Source: an uncultured Clostridia bacterium (GTDB lineage: Bacteria; Bacillota; Clostridia; Oscillospirales; Acutalibacteraceae). From it: DNA of 6,794 nucleotides. Shown here in pieces: positions 4,987-6,794 of this stretch. Both the position numbers and the translations under genes were made by a program. The stretch lies in the NCBI GenBank assembly GCA_944381295.1, contig CALWKP010000066.1, positions 1 to 6,794 on the forward strand. The letters are read 5' to 3'. A model generated the notes under the pieces. That model was not told the DNA's origin. It worked only from the letters and a program-made list of their open reading frames with translations, and ran no database searches. Each line of letters starts with the position of its first letter. The first letter of the stretch is position 1.

Positions 4987-6657
4987 ATGGAAAATTCGTT
5001 GTTGTACATGAAATACCGGGAATTGGATCGGGACTGTGCATTGCTGCATTATCGTCTGCACAATGGGAAACCTTATGACAAAGAGCTTTTTATACCAACA
5101 AAAGAAGCTTTGGAAACGGCAAGGAAAGAATGGGAAAGCTTGAAAAGGCGAGTGGATGCCCTGGAAGAACCGGATGGAGTGTTTGCACTGGTAAAGGGGC
5201 ATTTGAAGGATTTTTTGGATTCTCTGGAATTTTCCCTGCGTGACGTGGAGAAGCGTCCGGAGGGATTGCTGATGGGGTTCTTGTACGAACTGCAAGGGGT
5301 TGTGCGGTGCGACCGCAGACCGGATGAGGAAAGATGCGCGCATCTGGTGAGAAAACTGGAACACCTTCGGGCCAACCAGGATACGCTGATAGAACTGATG
5401 AAGGCGAAGGATTCTGAAAAAGAACGTTCAGATTTATCTCGTGCGCTGCAAAAATCCAAGCTGGATATGGAACGGGAAATCCGGCAGTTACCTGCTTATT
5501 TCCCAACGTTTACAGAGGAACAGTCCGACAGGCTTCGCACAGCAATGGAAGGGTTCTGTACGCAGCTTGAGGAGAGTGCGGCAGGCCTTGGAGCAAAAGA
5601 GATCCCGTCAGAAGAGCTTTTGAAGGACGATTTGAGCAAGACGGTCAAAATGGATCCGGAGGCCTATCGCAGTTTGCTGAAAAACCGTATGGGCGTGTCG
5701 CTGGATGAGCTGCTCGAGTGGCATCAGGCAGAAATGGACAAAACACGCGCGGCAGTATTTGAGAGCGTGGAAAAATTGGATCTTCCTGAGGGAACGCCTG
5801 CAACGATGGAAGAGATCAGCGAGATGCTGTTCCGTCACGCAGGGCCGGCGAAAAGTGCGGAAGAAATGTTTGAACGTGCCAACGCGTATTTGAAGCGTAC
5901 CCGTGCGGTTGCGCACGAGTATGTCCGGCTGCCGGAGGATGAAATGTGCGTCTGTGTCCCTCTGCCGGACTGCTATAAGGATTCCTATCCCTGGGGCGGC
6001 TATGAAGGCGGAGATTTTTCCGTACCGCCGTACCGCGGGCAGATGTTCCTGAACCAATACAACTACCAGAATATCAGTGACGGCTGGATTAAAATGAATA
6101 CCATGCATGAAGCATACCCGGGACATCATGTGCAGTATGTCCGTGCCGTGACGGATACTACGCCGGAAACCGTGAAGATCGGTGCAAAACAGATCCCGAT
6201 CCTGGAGGGGATCTGCCTGCGTACAGAACAGGCGTTCAAGTTCATTTTTGCGGAAGACCCGTTCTTCCCGCCGTTTGTGGCGTTCCGCAGGCATCACACG
6301 TCCGTGAGGATCTATGTGGACCTGATGCTGTTCTATTTTGGCGCCACCTTGGAAGAGGCGGTGCAGATTTACGAACGGGAAATGGGCTTCGACCGCGTAA
6401 CGGCACGTGCCCAGGTGCGTGCGCATCAGAATTCACCGGGATATTTTACCTGTTATTATTATGGCATGAAAAAGCTCTGTGACTGGGAGCAGAAATACGG
6501 CTACAATAAATGGGATTATACGGAATTGTTGTTCTCCGCAGGGTATATCAGCATGGAAAGCCTGGAACGCCTGGTACAGCTTCCGGCAAGCGACAGGGAG
6601 AGATATTATAAGGATTTCTCCAGCCTGCTTCCGGTAAACGGCCGGACTGGGGCTTAA
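4987..6657 (+). CDS. DUF885 family protein, predicted zinc metallopeptidase
   Basis: A 556-residue protein of the DUF885 family (Pfam PF05960), whose members carry a conserved H-E-x-x-P-G-H-H signature and are thought to be metallopeptidases of the HExxH type. The signature HEAYPGHH is at residues 374-381: H374 and a following histidine would bind the metal, and E375 would be the general base. A downstream acidic residue (E407 or E414 in EGICLRTE) is the likely further ligand. The N-terminal third (about 1-185) is strongly charged and helical, with a probable coiled coil near residues 120-165. A GVSLDELLEWH segment lies near 235-247. No signal peptide or membrane helix is visible, so the protein is probably cytoplasmic, unlike many exported family members. 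Length fits the family. It has its own promoter and a strong hairpin after the stop, so it is probably a single-gene unit. GC content rises toward the 3' end. The substrate is unknown; the peptidase role is predicted from the motif. Confidence 0.9.
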   Translation: MENSLLYMKYRELDRDCALLHYRLHNGKPYDKELFIPTKEALETARKEWESLKRRVDALEEPDGVFALVKGHLKDFLDSLEFSLRDVEKRPEGLLMGFLYELQGVVRCDRRPDEERCAHLVRKLEHLRANQDTLIELMKAKDSEKERSDLSRALQKSKLDMEREIRQLPAYFPTFTEEQSDRLRTAMEGFCTQLEESAAGLGAKEIPSEELLKDDLSKTVKMDPEAYRSLLKNRMGVSLDELLEWHQAEMDKTRAAVFESVEKLDLPEGTPATMEEISEMLFRHAGPAKSAEEMFERANAYLKRTRAVAHEYVRLPEDEMCVCVPLPDCYKDSYPWGGYEGGDFSVPPYRGQMFLNQYNYQNISDGWIKMNTMHEAYPGHHVQYVRAVTDTTPETVKIGAKQIPILEGICLRTEQAFKFIFAEDPFFPPFVAFRRHHTSVRIYVDLMLFYFGATLEEAVQIYEREMGFDRVTARAQVRAHQNSPGYFTCYYYGMKKLCDWEQKYGYNKWDYTELLFSAGYISMESLERLVQLPASDRERYYKDFSSLLPVNGRTGA

Positions 6658-6669
6658 ATTCCGTTAGAA

Positions 6670-6712
6670 AAGAGTCCCCCAAAGGCACAGCTAGGGCCTT
6701 TGGGGGACTCTT
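6670..6712. terminator. Perfect 17-bp hairpin, probable intrinsic terminator
   Basis: Arms 6670-6686 and 6696-6712 pair perfectly over 17 bp, with a C5/G5 core and a 9-nt loop, starting 12 bp after the stop codon of the DUF885 gene. On the + strand the T tract after the stem is poor (CTCTTGGCATC). Read from the - strand the stem is followed by CTTTTCTAA, a better T tract. The hairpin may therefore end transcription in both directions, or mainly stop a gene coming from the right on the - strand. Confidence 0.82.
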
Positions 6713-6723
6713 GGCATCAGAGC

Positions 6724-6759
6724 CACTTGCCTTATGAAAAAGGCAAAGTGAAAATTTTT
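6724..6759 (+). terminator. Second hairpin with T run, possible tandem terminator
   Basis: CACTTGCCTT (6724-6733) pairs with AAGGCAAAGTG (6740-6750) over 10 bp with one bulged A and a 6-nt loop. It is followed by AAAA and then T5 (6755-6759). The T run starts 4 nt after the stem, which weakens it as a terminator. Placed 11 bp after the first hairpin, it could act as a back-up on the + strand, or as a structured element in the leader of whatever lies beyond the window. Confidence 0.45.
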
Positions 6760-6794
6760 CAGTCACGGGTAACCGGAGAAGATCGGAGGCGGTC

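Noticed and set aside
5608..6426. Long minus-strand open frame of 272 codons opposite the DUF885 gene
   Set aside because: It is a shadow of a strongly recognisable gene on the + strand, rich in His, Arg and Phe as expected from antisense reading, without family resemblance or a start site.
6748..6794. Possible riboswitch or other structured leader at the right edge
   Set aside because: The visible bases match no riboswitch core I recognise, and the window ends too early to judge a fold.
1..6794. CRISPR array, tRNA, rRNA, insertion sequence or attachment site
   Set aside because: No spaced direct repeats, tRNA-like cloverleaf, rRNA segments, transposase frames or long terminal inverted repeats were seen on either strand.

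Overview
The window reads as chromosomal DNA of a low-to-moderate GC Gram-positive bacterium, most likely a gut-type member of the Clostridia (Lachnospiraceae-like). The grounds are strong purine-rich Shine-Dalgarno sites before the genes, ATGA-type gene overlaps, sigma-A-like promoters, and the gene types themselves: a TipA-like MerR regulator with a small ABC-2 exporter, a cytoplasmic GH36 alpha-galactosidase and a DUF885 protein. The lineage is inferred from style and was not tested by a search. All five genes are on the + strand and all look intact.

Region 1 (1-2400) is a self-contained three-gene operon. A promoter with the 19-bp -35/-10 spacing typical of MerR-controlled promoters carries a perfect TGACGT-A-ACGTCA palindrome in the spacer. 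It drives a MerR regulator with a long helical C-terminal ligand-sensing region (78-878), an ABC transporter ATPase (875-1690) and a six-helix ABC-2 permease (1687-2400). Both junctions are 4-base ATGA overlaps, so the three proteins are probably made in a coupled way. The likely logic is that a small amphipathic or antibiotic-like molecule binds the regulator, the regulator untwists its own promoter, and the exporter is made. The substrate cannot be read from the sequence.

Region 2 (2401-4821) is a 156-bp gap followed by a GH36 alpha-galactosidase with its catalytic residues present. The gap has no clear terminator, holds a good promoter (TTGCCG-17-TAGAAT) and is bracketed by a 7-bp inverted repeat that could be an operator. 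No sugar transporter or sugar-specific regulator is visible nearby. The enzyme has no signal peptide, so it should act on raffinose- or melibiose-type sugars already imported.

Region 3 (4822-6657) is a 165-bp gap with an 8-bp inverted repeat and an extended -10 promoter, then a DUF885 predicted metallopeptidase with the HEAYPGHH signature. GC content rises markedly toward the 3' end of this gene.

Region 4 (6658-6794) has a perfect 17-bp GC-rich hairpin and a second hairpin followed by a T run. Together these form a strong transcription boundary, possibly bidirectional. No complete gene is visible after it.

Nothing here requires an undescribed system. The points most worth a second look are the MerR operator and exporter module, the unusually short segment between Walker A and the Q-loop in the ATPase, the inverted repeats around the galactosidase and DUF885 promoters, and the altered signature segments of the DUF885 protein.
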